Counted from the stretch's first letter, positions 42,329 to 51,270 are shown. The stretch: DNA of 64,000 nucleotides from Chloroflexota bacterium (GCA_030550095.1 JAUQQA010000005.1:1-64000); one strand, 5' to 3'. The notes: generated from the sequence alone by a model not told the origin. Translations and numbers: made by a program.

Positions 42329-42976
42329 ATGAACCTGTTTAACCCACGAAAGGACCGAGAAGAAGCGCTGAAGCGCGCGGGGCGGTTGCCGCCTGGGCAG
42401 GCGCTCACCGAGAAATTCCCTGTCTTGCACTACGGTCCAGTGCCGCAATACGACATGAGCAAGTGGACGTTCCGCATCTTCGGCGAGGTGGAAGAGCCGA
42501 AAGAGTGGACGTGGGAGGAGTTCCTCAAGTTGCCCATGCGTGAGGTGACGATGGACATCCACTGCGTCACGCGCTGGAGCAAGTTCGACACGCGCTGGAA
42601 GGGCGTGTGGCTGCCAGACTTGATCGAGCAGGGCATCATCAAGCTCAAGCCGACCGCGCGCTACGTGATCGAGCACTGCGAGTTCGGCTTCACCACCAAC
42701 CTCGACCTGCAACATTTCCTCAAGCCCACCACGCTCCTCGCCATCGAGTATGACGGCAAGCCGCTCGAGCCGGAACACGGCTACCCATTGCGCGTTGTGG
42801 TGGGCGCGCCCGTGGATAACCCGCGCGACCCCGACACGCGCTACTTCTGGAAGGGCGGCAAGTGGTTGCGCGCTTTGGAGTTCAGCGCGGTGGATAAGCC
42901 GGGCTTTTGGGAGCAGGCGGGCTATCACAACATCGCGCGCGTGTGGTCAGAGGAGCGCTACGAGCGCGGCTGGTGA
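42329..42976 (+). CDS. Sulfite oxidase-family molybdopterin oxidoreductase
   Basis: A 215-residue soluble molybdopterin domain of the sulfite oxidase/MsrP superfamily. The molybdenum-ligand Cys79 is in MDIHCVTRWSKFD. The core continues WKGVWLPDLIE, EHCEFGFTTNLDLQ, EHGYPLRVVVG and YFWKGGKWLRALEF. There is no signal peptide and no haem or dimerisation domain, so it is the compact cytoplasmic form. ATG 42329 begins the conserved part and TACGAT lies 8 nt before it. No membrane haem partner (MsrQ) is adjacent. Confidence 0.9.
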   Translation: MNLFNPRKDREEALKRAGRLPPGQALTEKFPVLHYGPVPQYDMSKWTFRIFGEVEEPKEWTWEEFLKLPMREVTMDIHCVTRWSKFDTRWKGVWLPDLIEQGIIKLKPTARYVIEHCEFGFTTNLDLQHFLKPTTLLAIEYDGKPLEPEHGYPLRVVVGAPVDNPRDPDTRYFWKGGKWLRALEFSAVDKPGFWEQAGYHNIARVWSEERYERGW

Positions 42977-43009
42977 GGCAGTGCGCGTGTTTCGACGGGA
43001 ACGTCATCC

Positions 43010-44011
43010 ATGTCGCAGTCACACGTCTTCGTCACGCGGCGCATCCCACAGCCAGCGTTGGACCTGCTGCGTGAGCACTTCTCGGTGAGCGTTTGGGACG
43101 ACCTCGCGCCTGTGCCGCGCGAGGTGTTGCTGCGCGAAGCTGCGCAAGCCGAGGGGCTGCTCACCATGCTGAGCGACCGCGTGGATGCGACGTTGTTGGC
43201 GGCAGCGCCGCGATTGCGCGTCGTGGCGAACATGGCGGTGGGCTACGACAACGTGGACGTGCACGCGCTCACGCAGCGCGGCGTGCTCCTCACTAACACG
43301 CCAGATGTGCTCACCGAGGCGACGGCTGATTTGGCGTGGGCATTGCTCCTAGCGGCAGCGCGGCGCGTGGTCGAAGGGCACAAGGTGGTGGAAGCGGGGC
43401 GCTGGGAGACGTGGCATCCGTTCTACATGCTGGGGCAAGAGGTGTACGGTGCGACGCTAGGCGTGGTTGGCGCAGGGCGAATCGGTGCGGCGGTGATGCG
43501 GCGCGCGCTTGCGTTTCACATGCGTGTGCAGTATTACAGCCGAAGGCGCGTGCCGCAGCTCGAAGCTGCATTGGGCGCAACGCACTGCCCGTTTGACGAG
43601 CTGCTGCGCTCTTCGGATTTCATCGTGGTCACTGTGCCGCTCACAGAAGAGACGCGCGGCATGTTCGGCGCGCGCGAGTTCGCGCTGATGAAGGACACGG
43701 CGGTGTTTGTCAACGTCGCGCGGGGTGGGGTGGTGAACGAAGAAGCGCTGCTCGAAGCGCTTCGGCGTGGGCGACCGTGGGCGGCTGGCTTAGACGTGTT
43801 CGCCGTGGAACCAACGCCAAAGGACAACCCGTTGCTTGCCCTGCCGAACGTCGTGGCGACGCCGCACATCGGCAGCGCTACGTTGCGCACGCGCACGGCA
43901 ATGGCGATGCTCGCGGCGCGCAACCTCGTCGCCGTGTTGCACGGGCAGCCGCCGCTCACGCCAGTGAACGTCGAGGTGCTCGCGGCGCGCACATCGAACC
44001 CAGGCGCGTGA
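43010..44011 (+). CDS. D-2-hydroxyacid dehydrogenase (glyoxylate/hydroxypyruvate reductase-like)
   Basis: A 333-residue NAD(P)-dependent dehydrogenase. The N-terminal substrate domain has VANMAVGYDNVDV. The cofactor loop is GVVGAGRIGAAVMRRA, the catalytic Arg is in VNVARGGVVNEEALLEAL, Glu is in FAVEPTPKDNPL and His is in TPHIGSATLRTR. This motif set fits D-glycerate dehydrogenase/glyoxylate reductase. It starts 33 nt after the molybdopterin gene and converges on the beta-propeller gene. Confidence 0.92.
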   Translation: MSQSHVFVTRRIPQPALDLLREHFSVSVWDDLAPVPREVLLREAAQAEGLLTMLSDRVDATLLAAAPRLRVVANMAVGYDNVDVHALTQRGVLLTNTPDVLTEATADLAWALLLAAARRVVEGHKVVEAGRWETWHPFYMLGQEVYGATLGVVGAGRIGAAVMRRALAFHMRVQYYSRRRVPQLEAALGATHCPFDELLRSSDFIVVTVPLTEETRGMFGAREFALMKDTAVFVNVARGGVVNEEALLEALRRGRPWAAGLDVFAVEPTPKDNPLLALPNVVATPHIGSATLRTRTAMAMLAARNLVAVLHGQPPLTPVNVEVLAARTSNPGA

Positions 44012-44026
44012 AGCGCATCGGGCGCT

Positions 44027-45286
44027 TCACTGCTGGCTCCAAAATGCGATCATCCCTTGGGCGATCGGCTGTGGTGGCCCAAGGCGCCGATCGGCAGGCA
44101 CCACGCAGATCCAGGGCTGAGGCGCTTGATGTGGTGCTTCGGGCGTATGCAGCATCATCGGCAGCACGAGCGCGCTGCCGTCGGGCGACCAAAGGCGATG
44201 GCTGAGCGCAAATTGATCGAAGAACGGCAAAAATTCGTCCGCGAACACGTCGGTCGGCATGAAAGTGCAGACGAGATGCTGCGTCTCGCGCGCGAGGTCG
44301 GCTACCCACAGGTTCAGGTGGGTGTAGTTGAACACGAAATTCTCTTCTGCCTCGTTCATGCAGAATCCGCCCGCGCGCGCGAGCTGTTGTGGATCGGCGA
44401 GCGCTTCTTCGAGCAGCGTCTCGCGGCTTCTCGCAATGGTGAAGTAGGCGATGCGATCGCCGACGGGCGACCAGAAGAAGGCAAGCACGAGGTCATCGGC
44501 GATGAGGTGTTGGGCGCGCGTGCGCATGTCCACCACACGCAGCGGCCCGTAGGCAAGGCGCACTGGCTCGGTCGGGCAGATGTAAGCGAGCTGATCGCGC
44601 GTTGGGCTCCAGGTGAGCGCGGCGATGCCTAAGTGCGCGATGATGGTGCGCGTTTGCTCTTCGAGGTCATCCACGGCAAGATACATCTCCCCGTCGTTGC
44701 CGATCTCGCCGAAGGCAAGATAACGTCCGCTGCGCGAGAACCCCGGCGCGCGGAACATCCCCGGCTTCGAGACCAATCGGATGCGCGGGCGCGAGTCGTC
44801 GAATGGGTCGAGCAGGTGGACGAACGCGTCTTGGCTCTCCATGCCGCCGTGGATTAGCAGTTGTTGGCCGTCGGCGCTCCAGTCCCAGAAGAAGGGGCGG
44901 CCGCTTGCGAGTAGGCGCACCTTGCGCGCGCGCCAATCCACGAGGCGTAGTTTGAACGGCTTATCGCTGATGGTGTCCTCTGCGTTGAGATGCGCGGTGA
45001 TGAAACTGAGGTGATCGCCGCTCGGCGACCAAAAGAGGTGGAGCGGCACCTCGTTAGCTCGGCTGAAGAGCGGGCGCAGCGGCGCCTGCGCGCGGTCTTC
45101 CACCACAAACAGCGTCGCGCCCTCCTCGGAGAAGCCGATGGTGGCGATGTGCTGACCATCTGGCGACCAAGTGGGGAAGCGAAAGATGTGCGTGCCCTCC
45201 GTGAGCACACGCTGCATGCGACCGTCGGGCGCGATGGTCGCTACGTTATCCTCCAGGTCCACAAAGACGATGCGGTTCACGCGCAT
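44027..45286 (-). CDS. TolB/WD40-like beta-propeller protein
   Basis: A 419-residue protein made of PD40-type blades, each with a W-S-P-D/S-G core: FPTWSPDGQHIATI, LFWSPSGDHLSFI, WDWSADGQQLLIH, PGFSRSGRYLAFG, ALTWSPTRDQLAYI, FFWSPVGDRIAYF and LWSPDGSALVLPM. Seven blades are countable. There is no signal peptide and no catalytic domain, so it looks like a binding scaffold. ATG 45286 is chosen because CATAAT at 45314-45309 lies upstream and the longer frame would overlap the ATPase gene. Confidence 0.82.
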   Translation of the reverse strand: MRVNRIVFVDLEDNVATIAPDGRMQRVLTEGTHIFRFPTWSPDGQHIATIGFSEEGATLFVVEDRAQAPLRPLFSRANEVPLHLFWSPSGDHLSFITAHLNAEDTISDKPFKLRLVDWRARKVRLLASGRPFFWDWSADGQQLLIHGGMESQDAFVHLLDPFDDSRPRIRLVSKPGMFRAPGFSRSGRYLAFGEIGNDGEMYLAVDDLEEQTRTIIAHLGIAALTWSPTRDQLAYICPTEPVRLAYGPLRVVDMRTRAQHLIADDLVLAFFWSPVGDRIAYFTIARSRETLLEEALADPQQLARAGGFCMNEAEENFVFNYTHLNLWVADLARETQHLVCTFMPTDVFADEFLPFFDQFALSHRLWSPDGSALVLPMMLHTPEAPHQAPQPWICVVPADRRLGPPQPIAQGMIAFWSQQ

Positions 45287-45309
45287 GAAGTGCGCAAAGC
45301 GCGCCTTGA

Positions 45310-47619
45310 TTATGCCGCAACAGGTCGCGTTTTGCGTGAAATGAGCGGCGCGTGCGGTGTGCCGTAACGCAGCAAGCGCAAGCCGTTGAGCGTCACTAGC
45401 AGCGAGGCACCCACATCCGCAAGCACCGCAAGCCACAACGTGCTCATGCCAGCAAGCGCGAGCGCGAAGAAAGCTAGCTTAAGCCCCACGCTGAAGGCGA
45501 TGTTGAAGCGCACGGTTCGCAGTGCGGCGCGGCTGAGGCGATAAGCAAACGGGAGCTGCGAGAGGTCATCTTTCATCAGCACCACGTCTGCTGCTTCCAT
45601 GGCTTGCGCAGTGCCCGCGCCGCCCATGGCAATGCCGACGTCGGCAGCGGCGAGCGCTGGCGCGTCGTTGATGCCGTCGCCGACCATGGCGATGGTGGCG
45701 CCGCGCGGCTGCTGTGCGCGCAGGGCACGTAGCGTGTTAACCTTGTCCTCAGGGAGCAGCTCAGCGTGGATTTCGTCCACCTCGCCGACTTGTTGCGCGA
45801 TGTGCTGTGCAGCGCCGAGCGTGTCGCCCGTGAGCATGACCATGCGCTGAATGCCAGCGGCGCGCAAGTCGCGCAAGGCTTCGCGGCTGCTCTCGCGCAC
45901 GGTGTCAGCGACGGCGATGTAGCCTGCGTAGCGCCCATCAACGCCCACCATGAGCGTGGTGTGGCCATTTGCAGCGAGCGCGCGCGTCTCTGAGCACACT
46001 GCTTCGCTGTGCGGGAAGAGTCGGTCGAACAAAGCGTGGCTCCCTACGACGACCTCATGCCCATTCACGCGCCCACGCACGCCTTCGCCCACACGTGCCA
46101 CAACGGACTCCGCGGGCGCATAGCGCGGCTTCTCGAGCGCGGCCACCACAGCGCGCGCCAGCGGGTGTTCGCTGCGCTGCTCGACGGCGCCAGCGAGCGC
46201 GAGCACGTCTTCGCAGCGCTCACACCAGCCCTCAGGGTTGGTGCAGTCCACGGCGCGCACGCGCGTGACGCGCGGCGCTCCAAGCGTGAGGGTGCCGGTC
46301 TTATCGAAGGCGATCGCACGCGCGCGCGCAAGCGCCTCGACCACAGCGCTGCCCTTGAGCAACACCCCGCGCTGCGCTGCGCGCGCCATGGCGCTGATGA
46401 GCGTGACGGGCGTGCTGATCACCAGCGCGCATGGACACGCAATCACAAGCAACTCCAGCGCGCGGTAGAACCAACCTTGTGTGCCGTCTGGCGCGTTCCA
46501 GAATGGCTGCCCAAGCACCAACGGCGGCACAGTCGCCACCAACACAGCAATGCCGACCACAGCAGGCGTGTAGTAGTGCGCGAAACGATCCACGGTTTTC
46601 TGGAGCGGCGCCTTAGAGAGCTGCGCCTGTTCGATCAAGCGCGCAATGCGCGCGAGCGTGCTCTCCGCAGCGACGCGCGTCACTTCGATGGTGATCGCAG
46701 CTGCGCCGTTCAGGCTGCCCGCGAGCACCACATCGCCAACGCGCTTGGGCACAGGCAAGCTCTCACCAGTGATCGCGGACTGATCCACTTCGGTCTCTCC
46801 CTCGACGATCACGCCGTCAAGACCGATGCGCTCGCCTGGGCGCACCACGACGCGCTCACCGACGGCGACCTCAGCGATCGGGACGCGATGCTCCTCGATG
46901 CCGCAGAAGGGGCATGGGCCGCCCTCGTAGCCGTCCTTGCCGAGATGCTCGCGGCAGTCCATGCAAGGGCGCAACACCGCCACATGGTCCGGCGCTAGCG
47001 CCATGAGGCTTTCGATAGCGTGGCGCGCGCGTTGCGTGGTGTAGCCCTCGAATGCCTCGCCGATGGCGAAGAGCACCATCACTAGCCCCGCCTCGCTGTA
47101 GGCGCCGATCACCACGGCGCCGATCGCGGCAAGCGTCATGAGCAAGTTGATAGTGATCGTGCGTGTGACCCAAAGCGCGCGGATGCCGCTGCGCGCGATG
47201 GGGAAGCCGGCAACAGCAAGCGCGCCCAGCGCCAGCACATCTCCCACCAACGACTTGGGCGCAAGGTTCAGCAAGGGCAGCCCTTCGTTAAGGATCAAGG
47301 CGGGCACGATCAGCAAGACGCCGAGCGCAGCGAGCGCGGTCTCGCGCCGCGAGAGCAAGTACCGCACGAAGCCAAAAGCGCCAGCGAACGAAGTCGGCGC
47401 TGAGGGCGATGCCTCTGCGTGGCTTACGTCGTAGCCAAGCGCGCGCACGCGTGCCGCAACCGCCGCTTCGCTCACGTCGCCCTCGACCACCAACAAACCG
47501 CTTTGCGGGTTCAAGGCGCACGTGACGACGCCTTCGAGTTCGCCGACGCCGCGCTCGATGGATTGAGCGCATGCGGCACAGTCAATGCCGCTCACGCGCA
47601 GAGTGTGGCGCCGATGCAT
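45310..47619 (-). CDS. Heavy-metal translocating P1B-type ATPase with Cys-rich insert
   Basis: Exports soft or transition metal ions using ATP. The 769-residue protein has an N-terminal HMA domain with GIDCAACAQS, the transport motif CPCAL (IACPCALVIS), phosphorylation site DKTGTLT, SEHPLARAV, TGD and GDGINDAPALAAADVGIAMG. A four-cysteine insert, C219-x2-C222 and C236-x2-C239 with His225, lies between the second helix pair and the actuator domain. The overall sequence is closest to Zn/Cd/Pb exporters (ZntA/CadA). TATAAT at 47631-47626 predicts a transcript starting at the ATG. Confidence 0.92.
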   Translation of the reverse strand: MHRRHTLRVSGIDCAACAQSIERGVGELEGVVTCALNPQSGLLVVEGDVSEAAVAARVRALGYDVSHAEASPSAPTSFAGAFGFVRYLLSRRETALAALGVLLIVPALILNEGLPLLNLAPKSLVGDVLALGALAVAGFPIARSGIRALWVTRTITINLLMTLAAIGAVVIGAYSEAGLVMVLFAIGEAFEGYTTQRARHAIESLMALAPDHVAVLRPCMDCREHLGKDGYEGGPCPFCGIEEHRVPIAEVAVGERVVVRPGERIGLDGVIVEGETEVDQSAITGESLPVPKRVGDVVLAGSLNGAAAITIEVTRVAAESTLARIARLIEQAQLSKAPLQKTVDRFAHYYTPAVVGIAVLVATVPPLVLGQPFWNAPDGTQGWFYRALELLVIACPCALVISTPVTLISAMARAAQRGVLLKGSAVVEALARARAIAFDKTGTLTLGAPRVTRVRAVDCTNPEGWCERCEDVLALAGAVEQRSEHPLARAVVAALEKPRYAPAESVVARVGEGVRGRVNGHEVVVGSHALFDRLFPHSEAVCSETRALAANGHTTLMVGVDGRYAGYIAVADTVRESSREALRDLRAAGIQRMVMLTGDTLGAAQHIAQQVGEVDEIHAELLPEDKVNTLRALRAQQPRGATIAMVGDGINDAPALAAADVGIAMGGAGTAQAMEAADVVLMKDDLSQLPFAYRLSRAALRTVRFNIAFSVGLKLAFFALALAGMSTLWLAVLADVGASLLVTLNGLRLLRYGTPHAPLISRKTRPVAA

Positions 47620-47625
47620 GGCGCG

Positions 47626-47631
47626 ATTATA
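47626..47631 (-). promoter_or_regulatory. -10 box of the metal ATPase gene (leaderless type)
   Basis: On the minus strand a perfect TATAAT ends 7 nt before ATG 47619, inside the last codons of lexA. Confidence 0.55.
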
Positions 47632-48277
47632 CAACACGCCGGATCACGCACTCCACGCGTCCTAAGATGCGCGCGTGTTGCGCGTCCACGTAGAAGGGTT
47701 GCAGGGTGGGGTTTTCGGGTTTGAGCTTGAGCCGCCGCCCTTCGCGGTAAATGCGCTTGAGGGTGGATTCGTTGCGGTCGGTGAGGAAGACGGCGACGAG
47801 ATCGCCGTTTTTCACTTCGTCGGCGCTCTCCACGCGGCGCAAGATCACGATGTCACCGTCGTTGATCAGCGCGTCAATCATCGAGTCGCCGCGCACCTCG
47901 AGCGCGTATAAGCCTTTCGTCGTGCTCACGAGGCTGCGGGCGATCGGGATCACGTGTTCAGCAGCGGCGAGCGCGTCGGCGTCGGGGGTTGGTGCAGGCG
48001 CGCTGGCGACGATCTGCCCCACCAGCGGCACGTTCACAACGGCTTCTGTGCTGTGCGTGGGGAGCTTTTCGCGCAGCACCACGCCGCGCGAGCAGCGCGC
48101 GTAGCGGTTGAGGCGCTGGGCGCGTTCCAGCGCGCGCAGGTGATAGCTCACTATCGAGGTCGAGCTAAAACCAACGCCGCGTTGGATCTCGCGGATCGTT
48201 GGCGGCACACCGTGCGCCTCGATGTAGTCTTGGATGAACGCCAAGATGCGCTGCTGCGGCTCAGAGAGCGTGCTCAT
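47627..48277 (-). CDS. lexA: SOS repressor LexA, Ala-Ser cleavage site
   Basis: Represses the SOS regulon until RecA triggers self-cleavage. The 216-residue protein has the winged-helix DNA-binding domain (PPTIREIQRGVGFSSTSIVSYHL) and the S24 protease domain with Ser132 (RGDSMIDALINDGDIVI) and Lys174 (STLKRIYREG). The loop that should carry the scissile Ala-Gly reads VPLVGQIVASAPAP, giving Ala91-Ser92. The promoter has consensus boxes and an internal GAAC-N4-GTTC palindrome. Confidence 0.93.
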   Translation of the reverse strand: MSTLSEPQQRILAFIQDYIEAHGVPPTIREIQRGVGFSSTSIVSYHLRALERAQRLNRYARCSRGVVLREKLPTHSTEAVVNVPLVGQIVASAPAPTPDADALAAAEHVIPIARSLVSTTKGLYALEVRGDSMIDALINDGDIVILRRVESADEVKNGDLVAVFLTDRNESTLKRIYREGRRLKLKPENPTLQPFYVDAQHARILGRVECVIRRVV

Positions 48278-48295
48278 GCGTCAATACCGCCTTGG

Positions 48296-48324
48296 ATGAT
48301 AGTTGAACGCGCGTTCTATGTCAA
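48296..48324 (-). promoter_or_regulatory. lexA promoter
   Basis: On the minus strand TTGACA (48324-48319) and TATCAT (48301-48296) are separated by exactly 17 bp. The ATG is 19 nt further on. Confidence 0.8.
48305..48316. promoter_or_regulatory. Candidate SOS box (LexA operator)
   Basis: GAACGCGCGTTC is a perfect 12-bp palindrome that fits the Gram-positive-type GAAC-N4-GTTC consensus. It lies wholly inside the lexA promoter spacer, ideal for autorepression. Confidence 0.75.
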
Positions 48325-49413
48325 GGTGCTCGCGCTTGCGTCGCAGCGCACCTCATGCCCGATGGCAGCGGAGCGATAGATCGCGTCAATGATGCGCAAG
48401 CCGATCAAGCCGTGTTCGCCGGGCGATTCGGGGGTTTGACCGCTCAAGCAGCAATCCACAAAGTGATGCACGGCAAGGCGGTGGCCGCTCACGTTGCTTT
48501 GAAGGCGGGGGATGATCGCGGCGGGTTGATCGCCAACGTACTTGAACAGCGCCACTGTTTCGCCATTGGGGGCAGCGCTGTAGAAGTTCGCGCCTGCTTC
48601 GCTGCCGAAAAGGCGCACGTAGTAGGCGTCTTGTTGTGGCTCGCGGTGCGTAGCCCAGGCGCTTTCAAATTGCAGCACGGCGCCGTTGGCGAAGCGGACA
48701 AATCCGAAGCCGCTGTCGTCCACGTCGAAGTGCTCAGGTTTGAGGTGGCGCGGCTTAGTCTTTTGCCCGCGCTGCCCGAATTCGGCAAACGCCGCGCCGC
48801 TCACGCTGACGGGCTGCGGGTAATCCATCAACCACAACGCGAGGTCGAGCACATGCACGCCGAGGTCGATCAGCGCGCCGCCGCCCGCGCGTTCTTTTTG
48901 GGTGAACCAGGCGCCGTGGGTTGGGATCCAACCTTCGCGCAGCCAGCCTGCTTTCGCGGCGTAGATGTGACCAAACTCGCCCGCGCGTGCTAGTTGCTTC
49001 AGCCAAACGATCTCAGGGCGGTAGCGGTGGTTGTAGCACACCATCAGCGTTTTGCCTGCCGCTCGTGCAGCAGCGATGATGCGCTCGCCTGCCTGGACGG
49101 AGTGAGCAAGCGGTTTCTCCATCAGCACGTGCTTGCCCTGTTGGAACGCCTCAAGCGCGACGGGTTCGTGCAGCCAGTTGGGCAGCGCGATGCTCACGGC
49201 GTCGATCTCTTTCGAGGCGAGCACTTGGTGGTAATCGGTGAAGCGTCGGCTCGGCGGCACGTTAAAGCGATCGCCGCGCTCGTGCAGCAGCGCCTCGTTG
49301 ATGTCGCAGATCGCCACAAGCTCACATTGGGGGTGGGTCTGGTAGCCCTCGATGTGGTTCCACCCCACGCCGACGCCGATCACCGCTGCGCGCAGCTTGG
49401 ACTCACCAGGCAT
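48316..49413 (-). CDS. Gfo/Idh/MocA family oxidoreductase
   Basis: A 365-residue NAD(P)-dependent sugar-type dehydrogenase. The Rossmann motif is VIGVGVGWNH, followed by the catalytic Lys segment LMEKPLAHS, YNHRYRPEIVWLK and DLGVHVLDLALWLM. The C-terminal beta-sheet domain is intact. The substrate is unknown. ATG 49413 is preferred to a TTG seven codons upstream. It follows gcvPA by 17 nt, so it may be in that operon, although no functional link is evident. Its stop lies over the lexA -35 region. Confidence 0.87.
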   Translation of the reverse strand: MPGESKLRAAVIGVGVGWNHIEGYQTHPQCELVAICDINEALLHERGDRFNVPPSRRFTDYHQVLASKEIDAVSIALPNWLHEPVALEAFQQGKHVLMEKPLAHSVQAGERIIAAARAAGKTLMVCYNHRYRPEIVWLKQLARAGEFGHIYAAKAGWLREGWIPTHGAWFTQKERAGGGALIDLGVHVLDLALWLMDYPQPVSVSGAAFAEFGQRGQKTKPRHLKPEHFDVDDSGFGFVRFANGAVLQFESAWATHREPQQDAYYVRLFGSEAGANFYSAAPNGETVALFKYVGDQPAAIIPRLQSNVSGHRLAVHHFVDCCLSGQTPESPGEHGLIGLRIIDAIYRSAAIGHEVRCDASASTLT

Positions 49414-49430
49414 AGGTGTCCGTTGGAACG

Positions 49431-50756
49431 TCAAGCCATCTTGCTGAGCGCCTCCACCAGCGCGTCAATCTCCTCACGGGTGTTTGTCTCGGTGCAGCAG
49501 AGCAACATGTGGTTGGCGAGGTGGGGGTAGTCTCGTCCCAAGTCGTAGCCGCCGATGATGTCGTATTCGTCGAGCAAGAACTCGTTGATCTCTTTCACGC
49601 TGGTGGGGCACTTCACCACAAACTCGTGGAAGAAGGGCTTCTCGCGCCACACTTCAAAGCCCTTGATCTGCGCGATCTGTTCGGCAGCGTAATGGGCTTT
49701 GTGGTAGCACAGGCGCGCGACCTGTCGCAAACCTTGCTTGCCCATCACGCTGAGGTACACGCTCGCTGCGAGCGCCATTAGCCCTTGGTTGGTGCAGATG
49801 TTGCTGGTGGCTTTCTCGCGGCGGATGTCCTGTTCGCGCGTCTTGAGCGTGAGCACGTAGCCGCGCTTGCCCTCCTTGTCCACTGTCTCGCCGACGATGC
49901 GCCCAGGGATGCGACGCATGTACTCGCGCTTGGTGCAGAAGAAACCGAGGTACGGTCCGCCGAAGCTGAGCGGGATGCCGAGCGGTTGCCCTTCGCCCAC
50001 GACGACATCGGCGCCGTACTCCGAGGGGGGCTTGAGCAGACCAAGCGCGATGGGGTTGGTGACCACGACGAACAGCCCGCCCATGGCGTGCAAGCGCTGC
50101 GCCAAGCCGTCGAGCGCTTCAATTTGCCCAAAGAAGTTCGGCGTTTGCGCGCACAGGCACGCCGTCTCTAGATCGGCTTGCTCAGCGAGCGCGTAGAGGT
50201 CGCCCTCGATGATCTGCACGTTGGGTCTAAACTGCAAGTAGGTGTGCAGCACGCGCCGATAGTGCGGGTGAATGGCATCGGAGACGAGCACTTTGTTGCG
50301 CTGCGTGGCTGCCATGCTCATCAGCACGGCTTCGGCAAAGGCGGTGGCGCCGTCGTAGTGCGAAGCGGTGCTGATCTCCATGCCCGTCAGCGCGCTCATC
50401 ATGCTTTGGAACTCGAAGATCGCTTGCAGCGTCCCTTGGCTCACTTCGGGCTGGTATGGCGTGTATGACGTGAAGAACTCGCCGCGGCGGATGATGTGGT
50501 CAACCACGCTGGGGATGTAGTGGTTGTACGCGCCCGCGCCGAGGAAGCAAGCGTGATGATGCATGTCGGCATTTGCGTCGGCGAGCGCGTTTAGCTCCCA
50601 CATCACTTCCATCTCGGTGACTGGCTCGGGCAAGTTGAGCTTGGGGAAGCGGAACTTCTCGGGGACTGCGCTGAACAACTCTTCGATGCTGGAAACGCCG
50701 ATGGTCTCCAGCATGGCGCGGCGTTCCGCGTCGGTGTGAGGGATGTACGTGCTCAT
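49431..50756 (-). CDS. gcvPA: Glycine dehydrogenase (decarboxylating) subunit 1
   Basis: N-terminal half of the split P-protein of the glycine cleavage system. The 441-residue length is normal. Markers are YIPHTDAERRAMLETIGV, FLGAGAYNHYIPSVVDHI, FTSYTPYQPEVSQGTLQ, SHYDGATAFAEA and the C-terminal TSNICTNQGLMALAASVYL. The PLP lysine is on subunit 2 (gcvPB), which is not in the window. It starts 15 nt after gcvH. Confidence 0.95.
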   Translation of the reverse strand: MSTYIPHTDAERRAMLETIGVSSIEELFSAVPEKFRFPKLNLPEPVTEMEVMWELNALADANADMHHHACFLGAGAYNHYIPSVVDHIIRRGEFFTSYTPYQPEVSQGTLQAIFEFQSMMSALTGMEISTASHYDGATAFAEAVLMSMAATQRNKVLVSDAIHPHYRRVLHTYLQFRPNVQIIEGDLYALAEQADLETACLCAQTPNFFGQIEALDGLAQRLHAMGGLFVVVTNPIALGLLKPPSEYGADVVVGEGQPLGIPLSFGGPYLGFFCTKREYMRRIPGRIVGETVDKEGKRGYVLTLKTREQDIRREKATSNICTNQGLMALAASVYLSVMGKQGLRQVARLCYHKAHYAAEQIAQIKGFEVWREKPFFHEFVVKCPTSVKEINEFLLDEYDIIGGYDLGRDYPHLANHMLLCCTETNTREEIDALVEALSKMA

Positions 50757-50771
50757 GGCATGGATGGGCTT

Positions 50772-51173
50772 TCAGTGGCGCGCCTCTTCTTCTTGCAGGA
50801 AAGCGGCATAAGCCTCAGCGTCCATCAGCGCGTTAAGCGCGTTGGGGTCGTCGGGCTTGATGCGGAAGAGCCAACCAGCGCCGTAGGGGTCTTTGTTCAC
50901 AATCTCGGGCGAGCGTTCAGCGTCGTGGTTCACGGCGGTGATCGTGCCGCTGATCGGCGCGTACACGTCCGAGGCGGACTTGACCGACTCAACCACAGCG
51001 ACGGCTTCACCCGCTTTGACCACGCGCCCTTCTTGGGGCAGCTCGACGTAAACCAAATCGTTCATCTGTTGTTGCGCGTGGTCGGTGATGCCGCACACCA
51101 CTTCATCGCCTTCTGCGCGTGCCCATTCGTGTGTTTTGAGATAGCGAGCGTTGGGGTCAATCTTCGAGGTCAT
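50772..51173 (-). CDS. gcvH: Glycine cleavage system H protein
   Basis: Carries the aminomethyl intermediate on lipoyl-lysine. The 133-residue protein has [20 protein letters not shown], then the lipoylation site [16 protein letters not shown] with Lys65, and ends [27 protein letters not shown] at 51196-51191 is a possible -10 box 18 nt before the ATG. gcvT and gcvPB are not adjacent, and no glycine riboswitch is visible upstream. Confidence 0.95.
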   Translation of the reverse strand: MTSKIDPNARYLKTHEWARAEGDEVVCGITDHAQQQMNDLVYVELPQEGRVVKAGEAVAVVESVKSASDVYAPISGTITAVNHDAERSPEIVNKDPYGAGWLFRIKPDDPNALNALMDAEAYAAFLQEEEARH

Positions 51174-51211
51174 AGGCGTTCCGAGCGCGGATGATACCGC
51201 AGCTTGGCGGC

Positions 51212-51242
51212 AAAAAAGCGCTGCCCGGGGAGAGCAGCGCTT
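51212..51242 (-). terminator. Intrinsic terminator of thiN-thiB
   Basis: On the minus strand AGCGCTGC pairs with GCAGCGCT across a 9-nt loop, followed by TTTTTTG. It separates the thiamine operon from gcvH. Confidence 0.85.
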
Positions 51243-51270
51243 GGTGTTGCAGTGGTTGCTTTGGTTTGGC

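Noticed and set aside
51174-51211. Glycine riboswitch upstream of gcvH
   Set aside because: Only about 38 nt separate gcvH from the thiB terminator, too short for a glycine aptamer, and no conserved blocks are seen.
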